This document shows positions 19,482-28,680 of a stretch of DNA of 64,000 nucleotides, piece by piece. This stretch comes from an uncultured Sphingomonadaceae bacterium. GTDB lineage: Bacteria; Pseudomonadota; Alphaproteobacteria; Sphingomonadales; Sphingomonadaceae. The DNA is taken from NCBI GenBank assembly GCA_947258815.1, contig CAMYJW010000014.1, positions 110,018 through 174,017 of the forward strand, in the 5' to 3' direction. Position 1 is the stretch's first letter. The number at the start of each line of letters is the position of its first letter. A model generated the notes under the pieces. That model did no database searches and was not told the origin of the DNA. It was given only the letters and a program-made list of their open reading frames with translations. Made by a program: the position numbers and the translations under genes.

Positions 19482-19501
19482 ATATAAAGAAATCTTTATA
19501 T
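19482..19501. promoter_or_regulatory. Perfect palindrome upstream of ahcY, candidate SahR operator
   Basis: ATATAAAGA, two bases, then TCTTTATAT: a perfect 9+9 inverted repeat 118 bp before the ahcY start. The AT-rich, ArsR-type layout in front of S-adenosylhomocysteine hydrolase resembles the SahR operators proposed for proteobacterial SAM-cycle genes; the match to that motif is from memory. The 19312-19618 gap otherwise holds the divergent peroxiredoxin promoter region and a GC-rich ahcY leader in which I see no confident riboswitch. Confidence 0.6.
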
Positions 19502-19618
19502 TTGCGTCCCAACAGGGAATTCGCTAAGAGCGCGCCTCGCGTTCGCGCTGTTTGCGCCGCTTGCGGTCAACCGGCGCGCGGTGCGCAACGATCTTTGTAC
19601 CTCAGGAGAACCAGTACC

Positions 19619-21028
19619 GTGGCTACCGCTGTTAACGCTGCTCAGGACTATGTGATTGCCGATATCGGCCTTGCCGAATTTGGCCGTGCGGAAATCAACA
19701 TCGCAGAAACCGAAATGCCCGGCCTGATGGCGCTGCGCGAGGAGTTTGGCGATTCCAAGCCGCTCAAAGGCGCGCGGATCACCGGATCGCTGCACATGAC
19801 TATCCAGACCGCGGTGCTGATCGAAACGCTTGTTGAACTTGGCGCGGAAGTGCGCTGGGCGACCTGCAACATCTTTTCGACGCAAGATCATGCCGCCGCC
19901 GCGATCGCGGAACGCGGTATCCCGGTCTATGCGGTCAAAGGTGAAAGTCTTGCCGATTACTGGGATTACGTCGGCAAGATTTTCGATTGGGGCGATGAGC
20001 ACACCGCCAACATGATCCTCGACGATGGCGGCGATGCGACGATGTTTGCCTTGTGGGGCGCCCGGCTTGAAGCCGAAGAGGAAATGCCCGAACCGGAGAA
20101 TGCCGAAGAGATCGAAATGCAGCGCGCGCTCAAGGCGTTCGTGAAGGCGCGTCCGGGATACCTCTCGCGCACGGTTCTTGCGATCAAGGGTGTTTCGGAA
20201 GAAACCACAACCGGCGTGCATCGCCTTTATCACATCGCCAAGGATGGCAAGCTGCCGTTCCCCGCGATCAATGTGAACGATTCGGTTACGAAATCGAAGT
20301 TCGACAATCTTTATGGCTGCCGCGAATCGCTGGTCGATGCGATCCGCCGCGCAACCGATGTGATGCTGGCGGGCAAAGTCGCCTGCGTCGCCGGGTTTGG
20401 CGATGTCGGCAAAGGGTCTGCGGCTTCGCTTCGCAATGGCGGCGCGCGCGTGATGGTGACCGAAATCGATCCGATCTGCGCATTGCAGGCCGCGATGGAA
20501 GGCTATGAAGTCGTCACCATGGAAGACGCCGTGAAAGAGTGCGACATCTTCTGCACCGCAACCGGCAACGAGGCGGTCATCACCGGCGAGCACATGGAAG
20601 CGATGAAGGACAAGGCGATTGTCTGCAACATCGGCCACTTCGATTCGGAGATCCAGATTTCCGCGCTGGACAATTATGACTGGCAGGAAATCAAGCCCGG
20701 CACCGATCTGGTGACATTCCCCGATGGCAAGCAGGTTATCATTCTGGCCAAGGGGCGGCTGGTCAATCTGGGCTGCGCCACCGGCCACCCCAGTTTTGTG
20801 ATGAGTTCTTCGTTCACCAATCAGGTGCTCGCGCAGATCGAACTGTTCACCAAGGCGAACGAATACGAAAACCGTGTCTACGTGCTGCCCAAGAATCTCG
20901 ATGAGAAAGTGGCTGCGCTGCATCTCGGCAAGCTGGGCGTCAAACTCACCAAGATGAGCAAGCGTCAGGCAGACTATATCGGTGTGCCCCAGGAAGGCCC
21001 GTTCAAGCCCGAACATTACCGCTACTGA
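19619..21028 (+). CDS. ahcY: S-adenosyl-L-homocysteine hydrolase
   Basis: A 469-residue NAD-dependent enzyme that splits S-adenosylhomocysteine to adenosine and homocysteine, closing the methylation cycle. Evidence includes [16 protein letters not shown], the NAD-binding [22 protein letters not shown] and the C-terminal FKPEHYRY. The GTG at 19619 has GGAG about 12 bases upstream and gives the normal N-terminus ([21 protein letters not shown]); the open extension to 19502 is rejected. It carries the long insertion form (about 470 aa) typical of proteobacteria. Confidence 0.97.
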   Translation: MATAVNAAQDYVIADIGLAEFGRAEINIAETEMPGLMALREEFGDSKPLKGARITGSLHMTIQTAVLIETLVELGAEVRWATCNIFSTQDHAAAAIAERGIPVYAVKGESLADYWDYVGKIFDWGDEHTANMILDDGGDATMFALWGARLEAEEEMPEPENAEEIEMQRALKAFVKARPGYLSRTVLAIKGVSEETTTGVHRLYHIAKDGKLPFPAINVNDSVTKSKFDNLYGCRESLVDAIRRATDVMLAGKVACVAGFGDVGKGSAASLRNGGARVMVTEIDPICALQAAMEGYEVVTMEDAVKECDIFCTATGNEAVITGEHMEAMKDKAIVCNIGHFDSEIQISALDNYDWQEIKPGTDLVTFPDGKQVIILAKGRLVNLGCATGHPSFVMSSSFTNQVLAQIELFTKANEYENRVYVLPKNLDEKVAALHLGKLGVKLTKMSKRQADYIGVPQEGPFKPEHYRY

Positions 21029-21164
21029 GCAAGTTCAGGCGAGCGTGTTTGCAACATTCGTCATGCGCTTGGCGATACCTGTCGCACGGGTGAAGATTCT
21101 CACCGCACTTTAGGTCGTGAAGGCATTGTAATCGCCAGCGCAGCGCCGCATAGCGCTTGTCGAA

Positions 21165-23519
21165 ATGACGATTGATCAGACCGCGATAGTCCTGATTGCC
21201 TTGTTGCTTGCCGCGTGGACGCTGGCGGCGGCTATTGCCACGCTTGCCGCGCGCAAAAGGCAAAAGCGGGCAGAAGCGATGCATCGCCATGCCCGGCGGC
21301 TGGCGCGGATGATCGACGAATCGCCGGCGTTGCCGCTGACTGTGCGTGCGGACGGACGGATTGATGCGTCGCCGCGTCTGGCCGAGTGGCTGGGGCTTGA
21401 AAGCGTACCCGATTTTCTCAGTGAGCTTGATGGCGGCGATGCCGGTCTGCCTTCGGAAAAACTGGCAGAGCTGACTCAGGCAGTGCTCAAGACGCAACGC
21501 ACGGCTGCGCCGTTTCGGATGGTGGCAACGCCCGTGGGTTCAAGCCGCAGTCTGGCGCTGCGCGGCCACCTTGCCGATCCGCAAGTGTCACCGGGTGGTG
21601 CCGCGATTGTCTGGGTGTTCGACTTCAGCGACAGCGAAAGCGAACTTGTACAGCTTCGAGAAGAGGCTGCCAGAGCGCGTGGCGATTTCAATGCGCTTGT
21701 CTCGCTGATCGAGGCCGCACCGATGCCGATGTGGTTCCGCAACGTGGATGGCACCTTGCGACTGGTCAATTCCGCATATGTCACTGCGGTTGGCGCTGAA
21801 AGCGCCGATGCGGTCGTGTCGTCCGGCACGGAATTTGTCGAAGCGGTCGACGGGCAGACCGCGAAACAGGTGGCACTGGCTGCCGCGCAGGCGGGCAAGC
21901 CTGCCGAACGGATCGTGCCGGTTACCATCAATGGCCAGCGCCGGGCACACCGGATAAGCGATTTGCCGCTGGGCGATGATGGTATTGCCGGTTACGCGGT
22001 CGATATAGAGGATCTGGAAGATCTGGCACGCTCGTTCCGATCGTTTCGCGAAGCGCAGCGATCGGTTCTCGATCAGTTTTCGGCCGGGGTCGCGCAGTTC
22101 GATGCGGAAAGGCGGATGGTGTTCGCAAACCAGCCGTTCCAGCGGATATTCTCTTTGTCTCCCGCCGATATGCGCGATCCGCCAGGCTTTGAACGGCTTC
22201 TCAATGCCGCGCGCGATGCCGGGCGCGTGCCCGAAGTGCGCGATTTTCCCGAATGGCGCAAGGAACGCACCGGCTGGTTTGCGGCGAGTGAAAGTCAGGA
22301 AGAGGCCTGGCCGCTGGCCGATGGATCGCATTTGCGCATCGTTGCGCAGCCGGTGCCCGATGGCGGGCTGACGATGATCGCGGAAGATCGCACCGAACAG
22401 CTCAGACTGTCGGCTATTCGCGATACCCTGCTGCGCACCCGCACCGCGACGTTTGACAGTCTGTTCGAATCGGTTGCCGTATTCGCGCCCGATGGCCGCC
22501 TGCAATTGTGGAACCGCAGCTTCGCGGCCGAATGGGGGCTTGAGAGCGAACTGCTCGACAGTCATCCCCATATTGAAGACCTGCTCAAGACAATCGGCCC
22601 CCGGATGGCAAAGCCCGGACAGGCCAAGGCGGTGGGCGATGTCGTGCGCGCGGCAACGCTTGACCGCAAGGAAACCGGAGGCCGGATTGCGCTGGCCGAC
22701 GGCAGGACGCTGGAATTTGCCGGTGTGCCTTTGCCCGATGGCAATGGCCTGCTGACGGTGCTCGACATTTCCGATTCGCAAAACGCCGAAGACGCGCTGC
22801 GCGAACGCAACGCCGCGTTGATGGAAGCGGACGCGGTGAAGACCCGGTTCCTTGCGAACATGAGCTATGAACTGCGCACGCCGCTGACTTCCATCGGCGG
22901 TTTTGCGGAATTGCTGCAGGCTGGTGTTGGCGGCGATTTGTCGGATGACGGAAACGAATATGTCGAGGCGATCCTGTCGTCCGTCGATCGGCTGGGCGAT
23001 CAGATCGAAAGCCTGCTGGATCTGTCGCAAAGCGAAGCGGGTCTGCTGCCGCTTGAAAGACAGGATATCGACGTTGCGCAATTCGTTTCCGATGTCGTCG
23101 ATGATCGGCTGGCACGGGTCAGGGAAGCAGGACTGACGCTTGACCTCAGGGCCGATACGCAAGCGGGAACGATCAGCGCCGATGCGCGCAGGCTTGCACG
23201 GGCGCTTAGCCATCTGATCGACAATTCGATCGCGGCAACGCCCAAGGGCGGGCGCATTCTCGTACAAACTTCCCGAGAACGCGAAGACGGGCGCGAATGG
23301 ACGCAGATCGTTGTCTCGGACAATGGCTGCGGCATGGACGCGGCAACGCAGGCGCGCGCGCTTGATGGCCTGACGATGGGCGCGGATGGAACAGCGGTGG
23401 AAAGCCGGCAGGGGCTCGGGCTTCCGCTCGCCCGCCAGCTTGTAGAAGCGCACGGCGGCACGTTGAAACTCGTTTCCGAGCCGGGGCAGGGCACTGCCGC
23501 GATAGTCGAACTGCCGTGA
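21165..23519 (+). CDS. divL: DivL-type sensor pseudo-kinase with Tyr at the phospho-acceptor site
   Basis: 784 residues. One N-terminal membrane helix (about 5-27, AIVLIALLLAAWTLAAAIA) precedes several PAS-like modules (about 180-550), then a HisKA-type dimerisation helix and an HATPase domain (N-box HLIDNSIAAT, DNGCGMD, GLGLPLAR). In the H-box the usual SHELRTPL reads MSYELRTPLTS: Tyr568 replaces the phosphorylated His. This substitution, the length and the adjacent tsaE match DivL of Caulobacter, which regulates the CckA-CtrA pathway at the cell pole by binding response regulators. Downstream tsaE begins in its stop codon (GTGA). Confidence 0.88.
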   Translation: MTIDQTAIVLIALLLAAWTLAAAIATLAARKRQKRAEAMHRHARRLARMIDESPALPLTVRADGRIDASPRLAEWLGLESVPDFLSELDGGDAGLPSEKLAELTQAVLKTQRTAAPFRMVATPVGSSRSLALRGHLADPQVSPGGAAIVWVFDFSDSESELVQLREEAARARGDFNALVSLIEAAPMPMWFRNVDGTLRLVNSAYVTAVGAESADAVVSSGTEFVEAVDGQTAKQVALAAAQAGKPAERIVPVTINGQRRAHRISDLPLGDDGIAGYAVDIEDLEDLARSFRSFREAQRSVLDQFSAGVAQFDAERRMVFANQPFQRIFSLSPADMRDPPGFERLLNAARDAGRVPEVRDFPEWRKERTGWFAASESQEEAWPLADGSHLRIVAQPVPDGGLTMIAEDRTEQLRLSAIRDTLLRTRTATFDSLFESVAVFAPDGRLQLWNRSFAAEWGLESELLDSHPHIEDLLKTIGPRMAKPGQAKAVGDVVRAATLDRKETGGRIALADGRTLEFAGVPLPDGNGLLTVLDISDSQNAEDALRERNAALMEADAVKTRFLANMSYELRTPLTSIGGFAELLQAGVGGDLSDDGNEYVEAILSSVDRLGDQIESLLDLSQSEAGLLPLERQDIDVAQFVSDVVDDRLARVREAGLTLDLRADTQAGTISADARRLARALSHLIDNSIAATPKGGRILVQTSREREDGREWTQIVVSDNGCGMDAATQARALDGLTMGADGTAVESRQGLGLPLARQLVEAHGGTLKLVSEPGQGTAAIVELP

Positions 23520-23989
23520 AACCTGAAGCTCCCGATGCCGCGGCATTCGATCTCCCCGATCTGCATGCAATGGATGTTCTGGGCGCTGCCATCGCGCGAA
23601 ACCTGCGCGCGGGCGATGTCGTTGCGTTGTCCGGCGGGCTGGGAACGGGCAAGACGACGCTGGCGCGCGCGATCATCGCCGCGCTCGGCTATACCGGAGA
23701 TGTGCCGTCTCCCAGTTTTCCGATCATCGAGCCATACGATCCGCCGGAGGTGCGCCTGCCGCTGGTCCATGCCGATTTTTACAGGCTGTCCGATCCGCGC
23801 GAAGCGGATGAGCTGGGGCTGGATGATTATCGGCAGGATGCGGCGATGATCGCCGAATGGCCAGACCATGCGGGCGGGTTTGCGCATGAGCCGGGCTGTC
23901 TTTCGATCGCGCTTGAAATTGCGGATGAGGGCCGCAGGGCCATTGTCGAGCCGGGCGCTAATTGGCTAGGGCGAATGCCATGTCTGTAA
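23516..23989 (+). CDS. tsaE: tRNA threonylcarbamoyladenosine biosynthesis ATPase TsaE
   Basis: A 157-residue P-loop ATPase of the TsaBDE complex that makes t6A37 on ANN-decoding tRNAs. Walker A is ALSGGLGTGKTTLAR; the family segments SPSFPIIEPYDP and HADFYRL follow, and WPDHAG corresponds to the usual EWPE-like motif. GTG start overlaps the divL stop; its end overlaps amgK by 10 bp. Part of a continuous divL-tsaE-amgK-murU-addB-addA run. Confidence 0.95.
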   Translation: MKPEAPDAAAFDLPDLHAMDVLGAAIARNLRAGDVVALSGGLGTGKTTLARAIIAALGYTGDVPSPSFPIIEPYDPPEVRLPLVHADFYRLSDPREADELGLDDYRQDAAMIAEWPDHAGGFAHEPGCLSIALEIADEGRRAIVEPGANWLGRMPCL

Positions 23990-24966
23990 CGCTTCCCGAT
24001 GGCCTTGAGCCATTTCTTGAGTCCGCTGGCTGGCGCGGCGCAGCGATAGAGCCGCTTGCCGGGGACGCTTCGTTCCGCCGCTATTTCCGCATTCGGCAAG
24101 GCGAAAAGACGGCGATGCTGATGGACGCGCCGCCGCCCAATGAAGACCCTGCGCCGTTCCTTCGCGCCGCGCGCTGGCTTGATGCAAACGGCATGCGCGC
24201 ACCGCATATTCTGGCCGATGATGAGCGCAAGGGCCTTGTCCTGCTGGAGGATTTTGGCGAAGCGCGGATGCGCGATTATCTCGATCAGTGGCCCGACGAT
24301 GAGGTTGAGGTTTATCGCAACGCCGTCGATACCCTGACCGAGCTGCATCAGCTTCCGCCGGGGCCGTTCCTCGATTATTCGATGAGCGAATATATCCGCG
24401 AAGCGCGCCTGTTTGTTGACTGGTATTGCACCGCGCATGATCTTTATGTCGATGGTGACGGGTTTACCACAGCCTGGGAAAGCGTGATGGGCGAAGTGCT
24501 TTTGCGCCAGCGCCCCGGTGTGACGGTGCTGCGCGATTATCATGCGGAAAACATCATGCTGCTCGGCTCTTTGAAAAGTCAGGGCTTGCTTGATTTTCAG
24601 GATGCGCTGGTCGGACACCCGGCCTACGATCTGGTGTCGCTGCTGCAGGATGCGCGGCGCGATGTATCGCAGGAACTGGAAGCTGCGATGTTCGAACATT
24701 ACCGCCAGAAAACCGGCGCCGAGAAAGACGAATTCCTGGCCGACTATGCAAGGCTGGGGGCACAGCGCAATGCCAAGATCGTTGGCATATTTGTGCGGTT
24801 GTGGCGGCGCGATGGCAAACCGCGCTATCTCGATCTGGTTCCCCGCGTCTGGAAACTGCTTGAACGCGATCTGTCTCACCCGGCGCTGGCGCCGGTTGCA
24901 CAGTGGTTCGATGCCAATATCCCGGCGCGCCTGCGCGAGGCGGCTGGCGGGACATTCGCGGTATGA
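23980..24966 (+). CDS. amgK: Anomeric N-acetylmuramate/N-acetylglucosamine kinase
   Basis: A 328-residue aminoglycoside-phosphotransferase-fold kinase. Visible are the N-lobe GDASFRRYFRI, the catalytic-loop VLRDYHAENIMLL (Asp-x-x-x-x-Asn) and LLDFQDALVGHPAYDLVSLLQD with the metal-binding Asp. Together with the next gene, murU, it forms the MurU-type recycling bypass: amino-sugars from peptidoglycan turnover are phosphorylated at C1 and converted directly to UDP-MurNAc, skipping MurA and so lowering fosfomycin sensitivity. The ATG at 23980 lies inside the tsaE 3' end. Confidence 0.9.
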   Translation: MSVTLPDGLEPFLESAGWRGAAIEPLAGDASFRRYFRIRQGEKTAMLMDAPPPNEDPAPFLRAARWLDANGMRAPHILADDERKGLVLLEDFGEARMRDYLDQWPDDEVEVYRNAVDTLTELHQLPPGPFLDYSMSEYIREARLFVDWYCTAHDLYVDGDGFTTAWESVMGEVLLRQRPGVTVLRDYHAENIMLLGSLKSQGLLDFQDALVGHPAYDLVSLLQDARRDVSQELEAAMFEHYRQKTGAEKDEFLADYARLGAQRNAKIVGIFVRLWRRDGKPRYLDLVPRVWKLLERDLSHPALAPVAQWFDANIPARLREAAGGTFAV

Positions 24967-25682
24967 GCGCGCTTGCCAGCGATACGGCAATGGTGCTGGC
25001 CGCTGGCCTTGGCAAGCGGATGCGTCCGCTGACAGCGGCCAAACCCAAGCCACTGGTCCGCGTTGCCGGAAAACCGCTGATCGATCACAGCCTCGATCAG
25101 CTTGCAGCCGCGGGCGTGGCGCGCGCGGTCGTCAATGCGCACTACCTTGCCGACGCACTGGAAGCGCATGTGAAAAAGCGCGGCTCCGGCCCGGAAATTG
25201 CATTGTCCGATGAACGCGAACAGTTGCTGGAGACGGGCGGCGGAATGGCAAAGGCACTGCCGCAATTGCCCGATCCGTTTTTCGCGCTCAACAGCGATAA
25301 TATCTGGGTGGATGGCCCGCGCGATGTGTTTGCGGAGTTGTCGGGCGCGTGGGACCCGGATCGGATGGATGCGCTGTTGCTGATGGTGCCGCATGCGCGC
25401 GCGCTTAATTATCGGGGCAAGGGCGATTTCCATCTCGATCCGGCGGGACTGGTGCGGCGCAGGCTTTCGGGCCGGATCGCGCCGTTTATCTACACCGGCA
25501 TACAGCTTGTTTCGCACCGGCTGATGCGCGACGCGCCCGAAGGCCCGTTTTCGACCAACGTGCTATGGCAGCGCGCTATCGAGGAACAACGGCTTTACGG
25601 CATCTCGCACAACGGGCTGTGGTTTGAAGTGGGCGATCCTTCCGCCATCGCGCCGACCGAGGCGTGGCTTTCGCGTGGCTGA
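24963..25682 (+). CDS. murU: N-acetylmuramate alpha-1-phosphate uridylyltransferase
   Basis: A 239-residue sugar-nucleotidyltransferase. The N-terminal pyrophosphorylase signature MVLAAGLGKRMRPLT is present, then KPKPLVRVAGKPLIDH, and the NSDNIWVDG metal-binding region. The short length and direct coupling to amgK (ATGA) point to MurU rather than a glucose-1-phosphate enzyme. It makes UDP-MurNAc from MurNAc-1-P and UTP. Its last codons contain the GTG start of addB. Confidence 0.88.
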   Translation: MSALASDTAMVLAAGLGKRMRPLTAAKPKPLVRVAGKPLIDHSLDQLAAAGVARAVVNAHYLADALEAHVKKRGSGPEIALSDEREQLLETGGGMAKALPQLPDPFFALNSDNIWVDGPRDVFAELSGAWDPDRMDALLLMVPHARALNYRGKGDFHLDPAGLVRRRLSGRIAPFIYTGIQLVSHRLMRDAPEGPFSTNVLWQRAIEEQRLYGISHNGLWFEVGDPSAIAPTEAWLSRG

Positions 25683-28680
25683 GGGGCAGGGCCCCAACGT
25701 TTATTCAATCGCCGCGCATCGCGGTTTTGCCGATGCGCTGGTTGCCGGATTGCTCCCGCGTTATCGCGACAAGGATCTGGGGCTTGCCCGGCTGACCTTG
25801 CTGCTGCCCAGCCAGCGGACCGTTCGCACTGTAACCGAGGCATTCGTGCGGCTGTGCGGTGAAGGGTTGCTGCTGCCGCGCATGGCCGTTGTTGGCGATC
25901 TCGATCTGGAAGAAACGCTGGGGCCGCTGCTCGATCCGCTGGGCGCCGGGGCAGATATTCCGCCTGCGGCAGACCCTTTGCGTCGCTGGCTGAGGCTGGC
26001 GCAGATCCTGAAGGACGTGGAAGGCGATGAAGCGCGCAGCGGTGCCGGATTGTTGCGGCAAGCCTATGACGTCGGTCAGACGATGGATCGGCTGTTGGTT
26101 GAAGGCATCGCGCCTGAAGATCTGACCTCGCAGCGCGTTGTCGGTATTGTCGGTGAACTGGCAGGCCACTGGCGTGACAGCACGGTTTCGTTTCTGAAAG
26201 TGCAGGCACACTGGCTTGCCGAACTGGCAGAGCGCGAAGAGATTGATGCGCCCGCACGGCGCAACCTGCTGTTCGATCATGCCGCGCAAAGCTGGAAGGC
26301 CAGCCCGCCTGCCAGCCCGATCGTTGCAGCGGGCGTAACCAGCGCGTCGCCCGCGTTGGCGCGGTTGCTGCGCGTGGTTTCGCAGCTGCCCAAAGGGGCA
26401 GTGATTCTGCCGGATCTCGATCTCTCGCTTGACGATGTGATCTGGCGCTCGCTGGGCGCTGCGGGCGTTCCTGAAAATGCCGACGATCCGCCGTTCGGTC
26501 GCGACGATGCAGTGACGCACCCGCAATATCACCTCAAGCTGCTGCTCAATCGCATGGGTATCGCGCGCGATGAAGTGCGGCCCTGGCATCGCGCGGGTCT
26601 GTCTGCCGCGCCGCCCGAACGCAGCAAGGCGATTTCCAATCTGTTCCTGCCGCCAGCCGGTTCAGCCAGCTGGGTCGATTTGCCCGCCAAGGCACGGCGA
26701 TTGTCCGCAGTCCGGCTGATGCAGTGCGCCAATCCGGCGGAAGAAGCGCAGGCCATTGCAATCCTGATCCGCGAAGGGCTGGAAACGCCAGAGAAGCGGA
26801 TCGCGCTGGTTACGCCCGATCGCGGGCTGGCTGGCAGAGTGGCGGCTTTGCTCAAACGCTGGGATATCAACGCGGACGATACCGCAGGCCAGCCTTTGCC
26901 GCAGACCACCGCCGGGCGGGTGTTGCTGTTGCTTGCCGAACTGATTGCGGAGGATGCAGCGCCGGTGCCGCTGGTAGCGCTGCTGATGCATCCGCTGGTG
27001 CGCGCCGAGGACGAAAAGACCCGCGCCAACTGGCTGGAGCATGCCCGCAAGTTCGAATTGATGCTGCGCGGGCCAAGGCCTGCGCCCGGCCTTGATCCGC
27101 TGGGCGCGCTGGTTGCCGATGATAAAGTTCTGGCGGCATGGTGGAGCGAATTTGAAGCCATCCTCGCGCCGTTGTTTGGCCCAGGCGATGAAGCGCCGCT
27201 TTCAGCGCTGATCGACAAGCTGGCCAGCGCTGCCGAAACGCTATGTGGTGAACGTATCTGGGCCGGGGCGGACGGACGGGCGCTTTCTGCTTTCGTGGAT
27301 GAACTGCGCTTTGCCGCAAACGCGACCGGGGCGTCGATTGATCCGCGCGAACTTCATGCCGCCCTGCGCGATGCGATGGATCGGGTTTCGGTGCGTCCAC
27401 CATGGGGCGGGCACCCGCGCGTTGCGATTTACGGCTTGCTTGAAGCGCGAATGAGCCGCGCCGATCTGGTGATCTGCGGCGGGCTTGTGGAAGGTGTGTG
27501 GCCTGCCAATCCCTCGCCCGATTCGCTGTTGCCGCCTGCCGTGCTGCGCGGGCTGGGCGTGCCCGGATCGGACTTTCGCATCGGCCTTGCCGCGCACGAT
27601 CTGGCCGCGGCGCTTGGCGCGCCCGAAGTGGTGATGAGCTATGCGATGCGCGATGAAGGTGCGCCTGTTGTCCCTTCGCGTTTCGTTTTGCGCATGCGCG
27701 CGATGCTGGGTGCGAAACTGGCCGACAGCCATGAAGAAACCGAAGCGGTGCGCCTTGCCCGGCTGCTTGATGATGCGTTGCCAGCCGCCCCATATCCCAG
27801 ACCAAAGCCAATGCCCGATGCCCAGCAGCGCAAAGTCGCCATTTCGGTCACCGGGCTCGATCGCCTGCGTAGCGATCCCTATCAGTTTTACGCCGGATCG
27901 ATTTTGCATCTGCGCGCGCTCGATGGGCTGGATGTGCGGCCCACGGCGGCATGGCAGGGCGAAGCCGTCCATCGCATTCTTGAGCTGTGGCACAAGGCCG
28001 GAAATGCGCCGGGCGCCCTGCATGCCATTGCAGAGGAGGAGCTTGACGCGATGAGCGCGCACCCGCTGATGCGTTCACTGTGGCGGCCACGGCTGATGAA
28101 GGCGCTGGACTGGATCGATGCGCAGATTGTGACGTTACGCAAAGAGAATGACCGCTCCGTGATCAGCAGCGAGGCGTGGGGCGATATGGTTGTGCGCGGC
28201 GTGCGCATTCATGGCAGGGCGGATCGGCTGGACCGTCTGGCAGGCGGCGGCATTGCTATCGTCGATTACAAGACCGGGCAGCCGCCCTCATGGCGACAGG
28301 TTGATCAAGGCTATTCGCTCCAGCTCGGTTTGCTGGGCCTGATCGTTGAAGCGGGCGGTTTCGACAAAGTGGGCGGCGCGGCGGAGAAGTTTGAATACTG
28401 GTCGCTGGGCAAGGATGTGAAACGCAAGGACGAACTGGCGTTTGGCTATGTTGCCGGGCCGATTCTTGAAGATGGCAAGCGCGTGGGCATCCCGTTTGAG
28501 GATTTCCTGCCAAAGACGCGCGGCTATCTCAACGATGCACTGGATCGCTGGATCCTTGGTGCCGATCCGTTCACCGCGCGGCTCAATCCCGATATCGGCG
28601 GGTATAACGATTTCGATCAGCTGATGCGGCTGGATGAATGGCTGCCCCACCTCACCGAAGACGAGGCGAACGAGGCATGA
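25675..28680 (+). CDS. addB: Double-strand break repair protein AddB
   Basis: 1001 residues from GTG 25675, which overlaps the murU stop. AddB is the second nuclease subunit of the AddAB helicase-nuclease that resects DNA ends for RecA. The N-terminal inactive helicase part includes LTLLLPSQRTVRTVTEAF and LVTPDRGLAGRVAALL; the C-terminal RecB-like nuclease shows GRADRLDRLAGGGIAIVDYKTGQPP, holding the catalytic Asp and Lys. The four-cysteine iron-sulfur clamp seen in Gram-positive AddB is not evident, as usual for alphaproteobacteria. Confidence 0.95.
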   Translation: MAEGQGPNVYSIAAHRGFADALVAGLLPRYRDKDLGLARLTLLLPSQRTVRTVTEAFVRLCGEGLLLPRMAVVGDLDLEETLGPLLDPLGAGADIPPAADPLRRWLRLAQILKDVEGDEARSGAGLLRQAYDVGQTMDRLLVEGIAPEDLTSQRVVGIVGELAGHWRDSTVSFLKVQAHWLAELAEREEIDAPARRNLLFDHAAQSWKASPPASPIVAAGVTSASPALARLLRVVSQLPKGAVILPDLDLSLDDVIWRSLGAAGVPENADDPPFGRDDAVTHPQYHLKLLLNRMGIARDEVRPWHRAGLSAAPPERSKAISNLFLPPAGSASWVDLPAKARRLSAVRLMQCANPAEEAQAIAILIREGLETPEKRIALVTPDRGLAGRVAALLKRWDINADDTAGQPLPQTTAGRVLLLLAELIAEDAAPVPLVALLMHPLVRAEDEKTRANWLEHARKFELMLRGPRPAPGLDPLGALVADDKVLAAWWSEFEAILAPLFGPGDEAPLSALIDKLASAAETLCGERIWAGADGRALSAFVDELRFAANATGASIDPRELHAALRDAMDRVSVRPPWGGHPRVAIYGLLEARMSRADLVICGGLVEGVWPANPSPDSLLPPAVLRGLGVPGSDFRIGLAAHDLAAALGAPEVVMSYAMRDEGAPVVPSRFVLRMRAMLGAKLADSHEETEAVRLARLLDDALPAAPYPRPKPMPDAQQRKVAISVTGLDRLRSDPYQFYAGSILHLRALDGLDVRPTAAWQGEAVHRILELWHKAGNAPGALHAIAEEELDAMSAHPLMRSLWRPRLMKALDWIDAQIVTLRKENDRSVISSEAWGDMVVRGVRIHGRADRLDRLAGGGIAIVDYKTGQPPSWRQVDQGYSLQLGLLGLIVEAGGFDKVGGAAEKFEYWSLGKDVKRKDELAFGYVAGPILEDGKRVGIPFEDFLPKTRGYLNDALDRWILGADPFTARLNPDIGGYNDFDQLMRLDEWLPHLTEDEANEA

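Noticed and set aside
19502..19618. SAH/SAM riboswitch in the ahcY leader
   Set aside because: No matching conserved core could be identified by eye; only the palindrome is solid.
21588..23570. A 660-codon open frame antisense to divL
   Set aside because: Very GC-rich coding DNA leaves long antisense frames open; this one has no protein-like features and overlays a well-supported gene.
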